Origin: Chloroflexota bacterium
GTDB lineage: Bacteria > Chloroflexota > Chloroflexia > Chloroheliales > Chloroheliaceae
Direction: 5' to 3'
NCBI GenBank assembly: GCA_028287745.1
Contig: JAQBPB010000101.1
Span: forward strand, 1-41,692
Length of the DNA stretch: 41,692 nucleotides
Positions within the stretch are counted from its first letter, which is position 1. Every line of letters starts with the position of its first letter. The notes beneath the pieces were generated by a model, which had not been told where the DNA came from, did no database searches, and saw only the letters and a list, made by a program, of their open reading frames with translations. The position numbers and the translations under genes are program-made. Positions 8,030-16,019 of this stretch are shown piece by piece.

Positions 8030-9625
8030 CTACTGCTTATCCCTGGGAGCTTCAGCAGATTCAGGCTGGACGGGAGTATCACCCGCCGCAGGTTCGGTTC
8101 CTTCAAAAACTACATCCACCGGCTTCGGTTCCGTATCTACCGCCGGTGGCGGCACTTCGCCAACCGTACCCATGTCACCGGTTGTATTACCATTCGTTTC
8201 AGCAGTCACCACTTCGGCGTCAAGCGAACCAAGTTCTTTACCACCGACTTCTTTAACATTGGCGATTTCGCCGCTGACCGGCTCCAGTTCCGGCTCAAGC
8301 TCGCCCACCGGGGGCCGCACCCGCGACCTGTAATCCGGTCTGGCGGGAGCTTCAACTTCGGCTGGCGGGTTTTCAGTAACAACCTCATCCGGGGTAGTAC
8401 CCAGGTCACCGGCTTTATTTTCTACGCTATCAGCCACAACCGCCGTCCCTTCGGAACCGGTAGTCTGTACATCCGTGGCAGACCCTGCGGTGCCGGTAGT
8501 GACAGCGGCAGGAACTGCAGCGCCGACCGTAGCCGGGGCCAACCGCATCGAAAGAGCTTCCATTGAAGGGAAACTTTTGCGGTGGCGGTAGAATAACAGG
8601 AACCCGGCCACCAGGATTGAGATAATCGCCAGCACCTGGGCCGTGCGCAAGCTGTTGACATTACCCATAAAGTACAGGCTGTCGGTGCGCAAGCCTTCGG
8701 TAAAGAAGCGGCCGATTGAATAAACTACCCAGTAAAGCAGGAATATGTCGCCGTCGCGCAATTTAACCTTGAAACGGCGCTCAATGGTCTTGGGACGCAT
8801 GATACAAAAGAAAAGTACCAGGAAAGTAAAGTAATTCCACAGCGATTCGTAGAAGAAAGTCGGGTGGAAAAGAGCGTCTTTATCAATACCGTTTGTTTTA
8901 ATCTGGCCGGAAGGCAGATAGGTATTCGGGCAAAGAGTATCGTCGGTGCCGGGCGTGGTACCGCTGGTGCGGTAGTCGCAGGGAATTTTGATTCCCCAGG
9001 GGTACTTGGTTTCGCGGCCGTAGGCTTCATTGTTCATAAAGTTGCCCCAGCGGCCAATACCCTGGGCCAGCACCAGGCCAGGCGCGACAAAGTCGGCAAA
9101 GCGCCAGATGCTAAAGCGGTGGGTGGTGGTGTTTTTAGCCTTCTGCCGGTTATAAAAATAGCCGTACAGCAAAGCGCCGAGTATACCGCCGACTACCGCT
9201 CCCTGGATAGCAATACCGCCGCGCCAGATTTCAATGGCACCCGCGTGAGCCGGGTTGCCGATGCTGAAAACATAGTCCTTATAACCTTCCCAGGTATTAA
9301 AGACATACCAGATCCGGGCAAAGACGATGCCGAAGATCAGCAGGATTGGCAAAATTCGCCAGACGTGGTCGGGGTCGTCACCGCGCCGCTCAGCCAGGAA
9401 TTGGGCCAGGAATGAGGCGACGATTACGCCACAGGTAATGATTATCCCATACCAGCGGAAAGTGAGACTACCAAGGCTTAACGCGACCGGATTATTACCA
9501 CCGCCCATACGCAATAGCAGGAAAATCCCGACCATGATTGCGTAAACCAGCAGGATGCCATACCAGCTCAGAATAAATTTAGATAATTTAAACCGGCGGG
9601 TGCCTGAAGCCGTTACCATTGCCAT
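8030..9625 (-). CDS. lgt: Prolipoprotein diacylglyceryl transferase Lgt with long acidic C-terminal tail
   Basis: Lgt moves diacylglycerol from phosphatidylglycerol to the lipobox Cys of prolipoproteins in the membrane. The signature GRWGNFMNNEAYG is at 191-203, RGGIAIQGA at 135-143, HPTFFYES at 254-261 and GRFFTEGLRTD at 305-315. At 531 residues it is nearly twice the usual length. The first ~45 residues add a membrane helix (about 19-40), and residues from about 355 to 531 are a disordered Pro/Glu/Val/Thr-rich tail. The catalytic histidine of the E. coli enzyme (HGG context) is Gln141 here; actinobacterial enzymes also lack it. GGAG lies 10 nt before the ATG. It sits between a GT39-like gene (122-nt gap) and the FAD oxidoreductase. 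Confidence 0.93.
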   Translation of the reverse strand: MAMVTASGTRRFKLSKFILSWYGILLVYAIMVGIFLLLRMGGGNNPVALSLGSLTFRWYGIIITCGVIVASFLAQFLAERRGDDPDHVWRILPILLIFGIVFARIWYVFNTWEGYKDYVFSIGNPAHAGAIEIWRGGIAIQGAVVGGILGALLYGYFYNRQKAKNTTTHRFSIWRFADFVAPGLVLAQGIGRWGNFMNNEAYGRETKYPWGIKIPCDYRTSGTTPGTDDTLCPNTYLPSGQIKTNGIDKDALFHPTFFYESLWNYFTFLVLFFCIMRPKTIERRFKVKLRDGDIFLLYWVVYSIGRFFTEGLRTDSLYFMGNVNSLRTAQVLAIISILVAGFLLFYRHRKSFPSMEALSMRLAPATVGAAVPAAVTTGTAGSATDVQTTGSEGTAVVADSVENKAGDLGTTPDEVVTENPPAEVEAPARPDYRSRVRPPVGELEPELEPVSGEIANVKEVGGKELGSLDAEVVTAETNGNTTGDMGTVGEVPPPAVDTEPKPVDVVFEGTEPAAGDTPVQPESAEAPRDKQ

Positions 9626-9747
9626 TAAAAAAGTGCTCCTTAACCTGATACATCAAAAGGCAATAAATTATTAATTTTCAAGTTTACTCTGGATAGACCT
9701 CATAATTACCGCCTATTATATACCATTGCGGCCTGAGCTTCCACCCG

Positions 9748-11484
9748 CTAACAGCCCGGCACATCCGTCCTTGATTTCGGGACATAGATTGCCACGACGT
9801 CCGGCCGGCAGGCCCGGTAATTAGCCAGTACGGCCTGGGAAAGTTCGGGCGATATATAAATATCACTGACCCGGTCGCCCGCCGCCACCCGCCGCTCAAT
9901 CGACTGGCGCAGGACTACCAGGCTAAATTCCTGGCGGTTGAGCATTTCCAGCAATTTGCGCTGGTCCCAGCGCCCGAAATGCGTGGCATGGGTCTGGGTG
10001 AAAGGGTCGGTAGTAAAAATATGCTTGCCGGTTGCCAGCATCAGCGAAACATTATCACTGTAGATATAAGGCCCGCGGTCGTTTGTCATAAAAGCGGCCA
10101 CTTCGGACAGGCGCTGCTTCTGGTGTTCCAGCGGAGCGCGGTACTCCAGGCCCAGCCAATCCGGGTTGCGGAACTGGGTTTGCAGACCTTCCAGGACCGT
10201 CCGGGTTGGGGCAAGCGCGCCCAGGACCGGGAAATTGTCCGGCCTGACCCGGCCTTCGCCTATAAACAGGCCGGTTACCTGCCAGCACACCACCAGCAAT
10301 CCGGCCGCCAGGACCCAGCGCCGCCCAACCTTGAAAGGCCAGTCGGCCAGCCTGGTAAAGAGCAGACCCATTAAAATACAGGTCGCCGCCGACAGTTCCA
10401 GGAAATGGTTGTGGTTGCCACCGTAAGTTCCGGCGGAAATCCCCGTGCCCAGGGCAGCACCTGCATATAAGACGAAAAAAGTGCCCGGGTTGTTTCTTAA
10501 ACTCTGCCAGCTAGCCTTAAAATAGGTCCCCCTGCCTGAAACTTCCGGTGGAAATAGGACCTTTAGCCAGTCCCACAGCCATAAAGGTATAAACAGCAGG
10601 GCCAGCAAGAAGAAAAGCTGGTAGCTCTGCAACCAACCGCTGAAGAACTTCCAGTAATTCGAAAAAGCCCAGGGTAATTCGTGGACCGTCACAATGTGAT
10701 ACCAGAAACCGCCCTGGCTGAAAATGTTCATCAAAACCATCGGCCCAAAACCCAGGACCAGATAAGCCAGCCCGAAACTAAAAGCCAGCCTGAACCCGTC
10801 ACGGCGGTGGAATAACAGCCACAGCCCGGCCACCAGTACCCCGGCGAACGCGGTCTGCTTGGTTAAAGCAGCCAGGGCGAACAGGCCCGCCGCTGCCAGA
10901 AGTCCAGGGCTCCACCGCAGGAAGAAAAGCCGGAGTGTCGCCTCTTTGCGAGAGATATAGACCAGGTACAGCCCGGCCAGGCCCAGGAAAAGAGCCGTAA
11001 CATCCGGTTTAACCGCGTTGCCCCAGAAAGCAACCAGGCCCAGGGAACTCCAGGCCAGGGCGGCCAGCACCCCGGCCAGGCGCGCGGCGACCGGCGCGAT
11101 ACCCCGGTCTTTGCCGTAAGTTACCACAAAGCGGTAAATCAGCCAGGCGATTGCGGCGGCGGCCAGGAAAGAAATCAGGCGGCCCGGTTTGAAGCTGGCG
11201 CCCAGGAAATGCAGCGGCAACCAGTTCAATATATAAAAAAATGGAGTGTACGGAGCGGAAATAAACCGGTCCGGACCGGGCAGGGCGAAAATATCCATGC
11301 CCCGGTCCATCAGGAGCGTTTCAGCGACAATCATGCTTTCCGACTCATCCACCTGGAAAGCAAAATTAAAAATCTGCCAGATTATATTCAAGGAAAAGAC
11401 CAGCTTGGCGGCCAGTAGAGCAAAAGTCAGCAGCCACAGGCCATTTAGCAGATTAAACAGTTTTGGGGATAAATGCAGTTTCAA
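9748..11484 (-). CDS. GT-C membrane glycosyltransferase, GT39/PMT-like
   Basis: A polytopic protein of 578 residues with about ten or more hydrophobic helices and a soluble C-terminal part. The first extracytoplasmic loop carries VDESES (Asp46-Glu47), the acidic pair typical of GT39/ArnT-type enzymes that take sugars from polyprenyl-phosphate carriers outside the membrane. SAPYTPFFYILNWL follows in the position of the family's substrate loop. Translation begins at TTG six nt after the stop of the upstream GT2 gene, with no clear ribosome site, so coupling is likely. The acceptor (protein, lipid or polymer) cannot be read from sequence. The C-terminal ~150 residues (Asp/Arg-rich, YIYSDNVSLMLATG) are probably exposed outside the cell. 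Confidence 0.82.
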   Translation of the reverse strand: MKLHLSPKLFNLLNGLWLLTFALLAAKLVFSLNIIWQIFNFAFQVDESESMIVAETLLMDRGMDIFALPGPDRFISAPYTPFFYILNWLPLHFLGASFKPGRLISFLAAAAIAWLIYRFVVTYGKDRGIAPVAARLAGVLAALAWSSLGLVAFWGNAVKPDVTALFLGLAGLYLVYISRKEATLRLFFLRWSPGLLAAAGLFALAALTKQTAFAGVLVAGLWLLFHRRDGFRLAFSFGLAYLVLGFGPMVLMNIFSQGGFWYHIVTVHELPWAFSNYWKFFSGWLQSYQLFFLLALLFIPLWLWDWLKVLFPPEVSGRGTYFKASWQSLRNNPGTFFVLYAGAALGTGISAGTYGGNHNHFLELSAATCILMGLLFTRLADWPFKVGRRWVLAAGLLVVCWQVTGLFIGEGRVRPDNFPVLGALAPTRTVLEGLQTQFRNPDWLGLEYRAPLEHQKQRLSEVAAFMTNDRGPYIYSDNVSLMLATGKHIFTTDPFTQTHATHFGRWDQRKLLEMLNRQEFSLVVLRQSIERRVAAGDRVSDIYISPELSQAVLANYRACRPDVVAIYVPKSRTDVPGC

Positions 11485-11490
11485 AATGGT

Positions 11491-12696
11491 TTACTTGATC
11501 AATTGCTGTGTCTTAGCGGCATCGGCATAATTGCGGCCCTTCCAACTTACCCCTTGCCCGGTCAGGGAACGGACCATCGAGTCGATCAGAATGCCCATGA
11601 ATATCAACGTTGAGAGCGGCAAGGTCCAGGCGTAGACCGCCGGAACGCCTAACTGCCGGTCAAACCGGCGGCGCCCCACCACGCTTAGCCCTACCTGGAA
11701 CAGGCTGAAGCCCAGCAGGCGTTTGGACGATTTCCCGCCGCTTAACGACCAGGAAAGCAGGGCGTAGGCCAGTTGTACGAAAGGAAACACGCCCAGCCAG
11801 AGGGCGGTTACCACGAAAAATGGAACGGTTACAAAAGGGGCCCGGCTCCCCACAAAGGCGTTCTTGCGAAAACCTTGCCAGATGTCGCCCAGTCCGGTAT
11901 ACATGCGGACCTTTACGAGGTCCTGGCCGTTGATAAACAACATCCGCCCCCCCGCCGCTTTAATCGCCAGGGCCATATCACGGTCGTCCAGCAAGGAACC
12001 CTTGAGCTTACCGCCGTAACCGCCCACCTGCTCAAAAGCTTCGCGCCGCAGCAGCAAAAACTGGCCGTTGGCTATGGCGACTTTGCTGCCGGGTTCGTTA
12101 ACCTTATCGGGCGGGTACTGCAGCATAATACCCATAATCGCCAGGGGCATCAACACGTTTTCCCAGAAAGACAATAGTTCCAGGCCGGTCAGGGCCGAAA
12201 GCAAATCGGCTTTTCCTTCCACCGCCGCAGTCACGGCTACTCGCAGGGCCTGCGGAAAGTGAAAAGTATCGGCGTCGCTGAACAAAAAATAGCGGCTTTC
12301 GGTCCGGGCAACCTTATAACCTTGCTGCATAGCGTGAGGCTTACCGGCCCAACCGGGCGGCAAAGCTTCCTCTAAACGGACTATTTTAAGCCGGGCATCC
12401 TGGGCGGCTATTTCGGACAGTATGGCCGGTGTGGCATCGGTGCTGCCGTCGTCCACCACAATCAGTTCGAAATCCGGGTAATCCTGGGCCAGCAGTGAGC
12501 GGGCGCAGCGTTCAATATTACGGGCTTCGTTTCGAGCAGGCACAATAATCGTGACCGGCGGCAGGGCTAGGGCAGCTTCGGAAACCGGTTGAGTGCGCCC
12601 CATATTCTTGATCATGCCCGGCAAGCGCCAGGTACTACCAATCAACCCCACCAGACCTACCGTCTGGATTTCCAACCACCATTTTCGCTGGCCCAT
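11491..12696 (-). CDS. Family 2 glycosyltransferase with C-terminal membrane helices
   Basis: A GT-A fold enzyme that uses a nucleotide-sugar donor. PPVTIIVPARNEA (46-58), VVDDGSTD (80-87), the metal-binding DAD (141-143) and LLDDRDMAL (235-243) mark the catalytic domain. A short N-terminal hydrophobic segment (11-21) and helices at about 295-320 and 355-385 tie it to the membrane. GPPGWAGKPHA-like spacing (PPGWAGKPHAM, 113-123) recalls carotenoid/hopanoid-associated GT2 enzymes such as CrtQ or HpnB relatives. AAGGAG lies 11 nt before the ATG. It is first in the GT2-GT39-lgt-oxidoreductase cluster. It could make a polyprenyl- or lipid-linked sugar for the next gene's product; this is inference. 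Confidence 0.88.
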   Translation of the reverse strand: MGQRKWWLEIQTVGLVGLIGSTWRLPGMIKNMGRTQPVSEAALALPPVTIIVPARNEARNIERCARSLLAQDYPDFELIVVDDGSTDATPAILSEIAAQDARLKIVRLEEALPPGWAGKPHAMQQGYKVARTESRYFLFSDADTFHFPQALRVAVTAAVEGKADLLSALTGLELLSFWENVLMPLAIMGIMLQYPPDKVNEPGSKVAIANGQFLLLRREAFEQVGGYGGKLKGSLLDDRDMALAIKAAGGRMLFINGQDLVKVRMYTGLGDIWQGFRKNAFVGSRAPFVTVPFFVVTALWLGVFPFVQLAYALLSWSLSGGKSSKRLLGFSLFQVGLSVVGRRRFDRQLGVPAVYAWTLPLSTLIFMGILIDSMVRSLTGQGVSWKGRNYADAAKTQQLIK

Positions 12697-13001
12697 TCTA
12701 AAGAGATAACTCCTTCCAGGATGCCTGAAAAGTAAGAACTTCTAGCTTAACCGCCCAGGAAACCATTTTAGCATAAGTCAGGCGGCTTGGCAGAAGGTCC
12801 ATGTGCTTGCCATCAGGTAGCAGCCAGCACCCCAAGAATGATATAATAAAAAAAAGCTTACAACAAAGCTTACAATAATGATAAGGACTTTTGCTTGAAC
12901 CGGCTGCAACAGCTTTAGCCTATAGTTCATTTAGAAATTCTCATACTTAAGCGGAAGTCGTAATTACTGCATTACGCAGGATCAGAAAGAGATTTTTCTT
13001 T
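12697..13001. other. Divergent intergenic region between GT2 and DUF427 genes
   Basis: This 305-nt spacer must hold both outward promoters. A TATAAT is at 12842-12847 (plus) but no good -35 stands 16-18 nt before it. TATAGT near 12931 is nearer to the DUF427 start, with TTGAAC 20 nt upstream. An 11-nt direct repeat AAAGCTTACAA occurs twice in a row at about 12853-12875. No gene or RNA is recognised. Confidence 0.4.
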
Positions 13002-13478
13002 ATGAATTGGCAAAAACGGGTGGAACCCGGTCCCGGCCAGGAGTCTGTCTGGGATTATCCCCGCCCGCCGCGTCTCGAAGATTCCAGCAAGCACATCCAA
13101 GTCATTTTCAATGGTGAGCTAATCGCAAATACCCACCGGGCCAAACGTATCCTGGAGACCAGCCATCCCCCGGTCTACTATATTCCACCCGAAGATCTCA
13201 GGTTGGAATATTTTCAACCGACCCACCACCTGACGTTTTGTGAGTGGAAAGGTCAGGCGGCCTATTACACGCTTAAAGTGGGTGCCAGGACCAGCCAGAA
13301 CGCCGCCTGGTACTATCCCAACCCAACTCCGGAATACGCCGGGATAAAGAATTACGTGGCGGTATACCCGGGTAAAACGGATAGATGCCTGCTTGATGGC
13401 GAACAGGTTAAGGCGCAGCCCGGCAATTTTTATGGCGGTTGGATAACCCGGGACATCGTAGGTCCTTTTAAAGGTTAA
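13002..13478 (+). CDS. DUF427 domain protein
   Basis: The 158-residue protein matches the DUF427 pattern: VIFNGELIANTHRAKRILE (about 30-48), then PPVYYIPPEDLRLEYF, the FCEWKGQAAYYTL block (84-96) and the YPNPTPEYAGIKNYVAVYPG block (106-125). The family is small, soluble and widespread, with a conserved Trp/Tyr-rich beta structure. No biochemical role is firmly established. No signal peptide or membrane helix is present. The ATG is preceded by a weak GAAAGAGAT. It is followed after 14 nt by the acyltransferase gene, with which it probably forms an operon together with mogA and the FHA gene. Confidence 0.85.
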   Translation: MNWQKRVEPGPGQESVWDYPRPPRLEDSSKHIQVIFNGELIANTHRAKRILETSHPPVYYIPPEDLRLEYFQPTHHLTFCEWKGQAAYYTLKVGARTSQNAAWYYPNPTPEYAGIKNYVAVYPGKTDRCLLDGEQVKAQPGNFYGGWITRDIVGPFKG

Positions 13479-13492
13479 AGGCAACAGGAAAA

Positions 13493-14371
13493 ATGAAGTT
13501 TTGGGAGAAAGCCTGGAAACCGGTTAAATACGCCGGTTGGTGGCTTCTGCATGAATGGTTTTATGACCTGGCCTGGTTTGTAGACCGTATATTCGCGCCG
13601 GTCCTGGCTAAACCGGAGTTTTACGGGATGGAAAATATTCCCCGCAAGGGCGCGGTGCTATTCACTGCTAACCACTTGAGCCAGTGGGACATCTTTTTTA
13701 TGCATTATTTACTGCCCAGGGCCGGGTATTGGATGACCAAACGCGAGCATTTCAAGGTCTTTTTCTTTGGCGGCTGGGCCAGGCTTTTTGGCGCTTTCCC
13801 GGTATCGCGCGGCGCTTACAACCGGGAGGCCCTGCAATTTTCGGTTGAAGTCCTTAAAAGGGGCGATGTCCTGATTATCTTTCCGGAAGGACACCGCGCC
13901 CCGGAATACCGGATGATGCCGGGCCACAGCGGCGCGGCCCTGATCGCGGTCAAAGCCGATGCTCTGATTGTGCCGGTCGGGTTCTCCGGGACCGAGAAAA
14001 TAAGCCGCAAGAAAGAATATGGCCCAGACGGTAAGAAAATAAAGCCCCGGGTGTTTGTCCGGGTGGGCCAGCCCTACCGCCTGCCCCGTAACAACGAGTC
14101 CGGCCATCACCATGACCTTGAAGAATTAAACGACCTGATGATGAGCAAGATTGCCGAATTGTTGCCGCCGGAATACCAGGGCTATTACGCGCCGTCCGAA
14201 CTGGCCGATCGCAAGCTCCTGCGCGAGCAGCAGCAGGTCGAGAAGCTGGCCCAGCGCTCCGACCGCAAAGCCGCCCGGCTGGCGAATAAAGAAGCCCAGG
14301 AAGTAATAAAGGTTCCCGCCATGAGGCAGGAAACGGTGGAAGAAAAGACACAGGAAGTAGCCAAAGAATGA
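13493..14371 (+). CDS. 1-acyl-sn-glycerol-3-phosphate acyltransferase (PlsC-like)
   Basis: PlsC-type enzymes acylate lysophosphatidic acid to phosphatidic acid at the inner face of the membrane. The HX4D motif is NHLSQWD (His61, Asp66), the substrate-binding block is FPEGHRAP (130-137), and VSRGAYNREAL gives the conserved Arg block. Residues up to about 210 form the catalytic domain. The last 80 residues are charged, helical and Gln/Lys/Glu-rich, an extension beyond the core family. AGGAAAA precedes the ATG. The gene overlaps mogA by four bases (ATGA at 14368-14371). Acyltransfer to some other lysolipid or glycolipid is possible. Confidence 0.9.
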   Translation: MKFWEKAWKPVKYAGWWLLHEWFYDLAWFVDRIFAPVLAKPEFYGMENIPRKGAVLFTANHLSQWDIFFMHYLLPRAGYWMTKREHFKVFFFGGWARLFGAFPVSRGAYNREALQFSVEVLKRGDVLIIFPEGHRAPEYRMMPGHSGAALIAVKADALIVPVGFSGTEKISRKKEYGPDGKKIKPRVFVRVGQPYRLPRNNESGHHHDLEELNDLMMSKIAELLPPEYQGYYAPSELADRKLLREQQQVEKLAQRSDRKAARLANKEAQEVIKVPAMRQETVEEKTQEVAKE

Positions 14372-14883
14372 GCGAACAAAACAAGACCCCTTTTAAAGTA
14401 GGCATCTTAACTTTAAGCGACCGGAGCGCGGCCGGAGTCCGGCCGGATACCAGCGGCCCGGGCGTGCGAGAAACCCTCCAGGCCCAACTGGCCCACGCCT
14501 TTGAAGTGGTCGCCTACGAAGTAATCCCGGACGAGCGGCCCCTGATTGAACAAAAACTGATCGAATGGTCCGACCGGCAAAAACTTAACCTGATTCTGAC
14601 GACCGGCGGGACCGGCGTAGCGCCCCGCGATGTTACCCCGGACGCGACCCTGGCCGTAATTGAAAAGCAAGTACCAGGCATGGCCGAAGCAATGCGGGCC
14701 TACAGCTTACTAAAGACTCCTATGGCCGTCATTTCGCGAGCGGTCGCCGGTATCCGGGGCCAGACCCTGATTGTTAACTTGCCCGGTAGCCCAAAAGGCG
14801 CCAGGGAGTCGTTGGAGGCTATTATTGCCGCCCTGCCGCATGCCCTGGAGAAAATTATGGACGACCCGGCGGAATGCGCGTGA
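14368..14883 (+). CDS. MogA/MoaB family molybdenum cofactor protein
   Basis: The family adenylylates molybdopterin before metal insertion. All three hallmark blocks are seen in the 171 residues: GILTLSDRSAAGVRPDTSGP (9-28), TTGGTGVAPRDVTPDAT (about 78-94) with the nucleotide-binding TGGTG, and NLPGSPKGARE (about 138-148). MogA and MoaB cannot be told apart here. The start codon overlaps the plsC stop. No other molybdenum cofactor gene is in the window, so its placement in a lipid/FHA operon may be chance. Confidence 0.93.
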   Translation: MSEQNKTPFKVGILTLSDRSAAGVRPDTSGPGVRETLQAQLAHAFEVVAYEVIPDERPLIEQKLIEWSDRQKLNLILTTGGTGVAPRDVTPDATLAVIEKQVPGMAEAMRAYSLLKTPMAVISRAVAGIRGQTLIVNLPGSPKGARESLEAIIAALPHALEKIMDDPAECA

Positions 14884-14911
14884 GGAATCAAAGCAAGTTG
14901 TTATTTAATCT

Positions 14912-16012
14912 ATGCAATTAGTCATTCAGAGCGGCCCGGATAACGGCAAGGAATTTAACATTGGCGGAAAACCGCTTACGATTGGCACCGACCCGGCGCT
15001 AGAAATCCCGGTCAGGGACGCGGCGATTGCTCACCATCATGCCCGGTTCGAAAACGTCGGCGGCGTTATCTATGTGACCGACCTGGCATCCGGCAGCGGC
15101 ACTCTCCTGAACGGCCAGCTTATGAGTCCGGCAGCCCGTTACCCGCTCCGCCCGGACGACACCCTCCGAATTGGAAGCACCACTTTTCAGGTAAAAGCAG
15201 CACCCCAGGGTGCCGGGGAAAACCCGGAGGCCGGGCCGCAAACCGGGTTGGAAAGCGGGACTGCGCCTGCAGCGGCTTCAAACCAGCCTGAAGCGGCCCC
15301 GGCCTCCGGCTCGCCCGCTTTCCAACCCTACCAGTACCAGATTGCCGCGCCTATAATAGCGCCACCTCCGGCAGCAGCGACCAGACCGGCCCAACCCGCC
15401 GTCCAGAAAACTCGCCAGAAGATAAACTGGTGGAGCGTTATTGCGGCCCTGCTGGTGGTGGCGCTGCTGAATTTTGGAGTGATTTATTTTCTAAATTCCA
15501 ATAATCCCACTACAAATGAAGCCAGTATCACGGGTCCGGTCACCCGCGCCCCGGTAAGATTTACGCCGGGACCAACTCCCCTGCCTCCAACCCCGACCGC
15601 CGATACCAGCGGCGCGACGTTTAAGGGACCGACCCCCGGTATCGGGGCTAGCACCCAGGGCACCCAGGTCCAGTTGAGTCCGGATGATTTGCCGGTCTAT
15701 CCGGGAGCCAGGCGCATAGAAAGTCCCGGCGGGGCGGTCTATTTCACCGAATACATAACTACCGACAGCTTTGATAAACTGTCGGAGTGGGCCAAAACTG
15801 CTTTTACTGAAAAAGGCTGGACTAATGTAGAGGTGAAACCGCTGCCGGGTAAAGAAGGCGCGGTCCTGACCGGCCAAAAAGGTAAATTAAACGCCGTAAC
15901 CTACCTGCTGGGGCCGGGCCAGAAAGACACGGCCCCCTATGACAACTTCTTTAAGAGCGCTAACGTTGAACCGAATGGAGCGCTGGTAGTTATAAATATT
16001 ACGAGCAGTTAG
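14912..16012 (+). CDS. FHA-domain membrane protein with degenerate phosphothreonine site
   Basis: Residues 1-97 form an FHA fold (QLVIQSGPDNGKEFNIG..., GSGTLLNG 61-68, LRIGSTTFQV 85-94). Residues 98-170 are an Ala/Pro-rich linker, 173-195 a single membrane helix, 196-255 a Pro/Thr-rich extracytoplasmic stalk, and 256-366 a compact C-terminal domain (DDLPVYPGARRIESPGG... to the end). In canonical FHA domains an Arg (GR) and a Ser (SxxH) hold the phosphate; here they are Thr26 (IGT) and Ala40 (IAHHH). The His43 and Asn67-Gly68 positions remain. Phosphothreonine binding is therefore doubtful. No ribosome site precedes the ATG. It ends seven nt from the convergent fni. Confidence 0.82.
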   Translation: MQLVIQSGPDNGKEFNIGGKPLTIGTDPALEIPVRDAAIAHHHARFENVGGVIYVTDLASGSGTLLNGQLMSPAARYPLRPDDTLRIGSTTFQVKAAPQGAGENPEAGPQTGLESGTAPAAASNQPEAAPASGSPAFQPYQYQIAAPIIAPPPAAATRPAQPAVQKTRQKINWWSVIAALLVVALLNFGVIYFLNSNNPTTNEASITGPVTRAPVRFTPGPTPLPPTPTADTSGATFKGPTPGIGASTQGTQVQLSPDDLPVYPGARRIESPGGAVYFTEYITTDSFDKLSEWAKTAFTEKGWTNVEVKPLPGKEGAVLTGQKGKLNAVTYLLGPGQKDTAPYDNFFKSANVEPNGALVVINITSS

Positions 16013-16019
16013 GGGCAGC

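Noticed and set aside
12848..12860. AAAAAAGCTTACA occurs both here and near 19507
   Set aside because: A 13-base match of AT-rich sequence is expected by chance several times in 41 kb, so I do not treat it as a shared operator.
4918..16012. Search for CRISPR arrays, toxin-antitoxin pairs, restriction systems or prophage genes across the window
   Set aside because: No regularly spaced repeats, nuclease or methylase motifs (apart from the small-molecule O-methyltransferase), or phage structural genes were seen.
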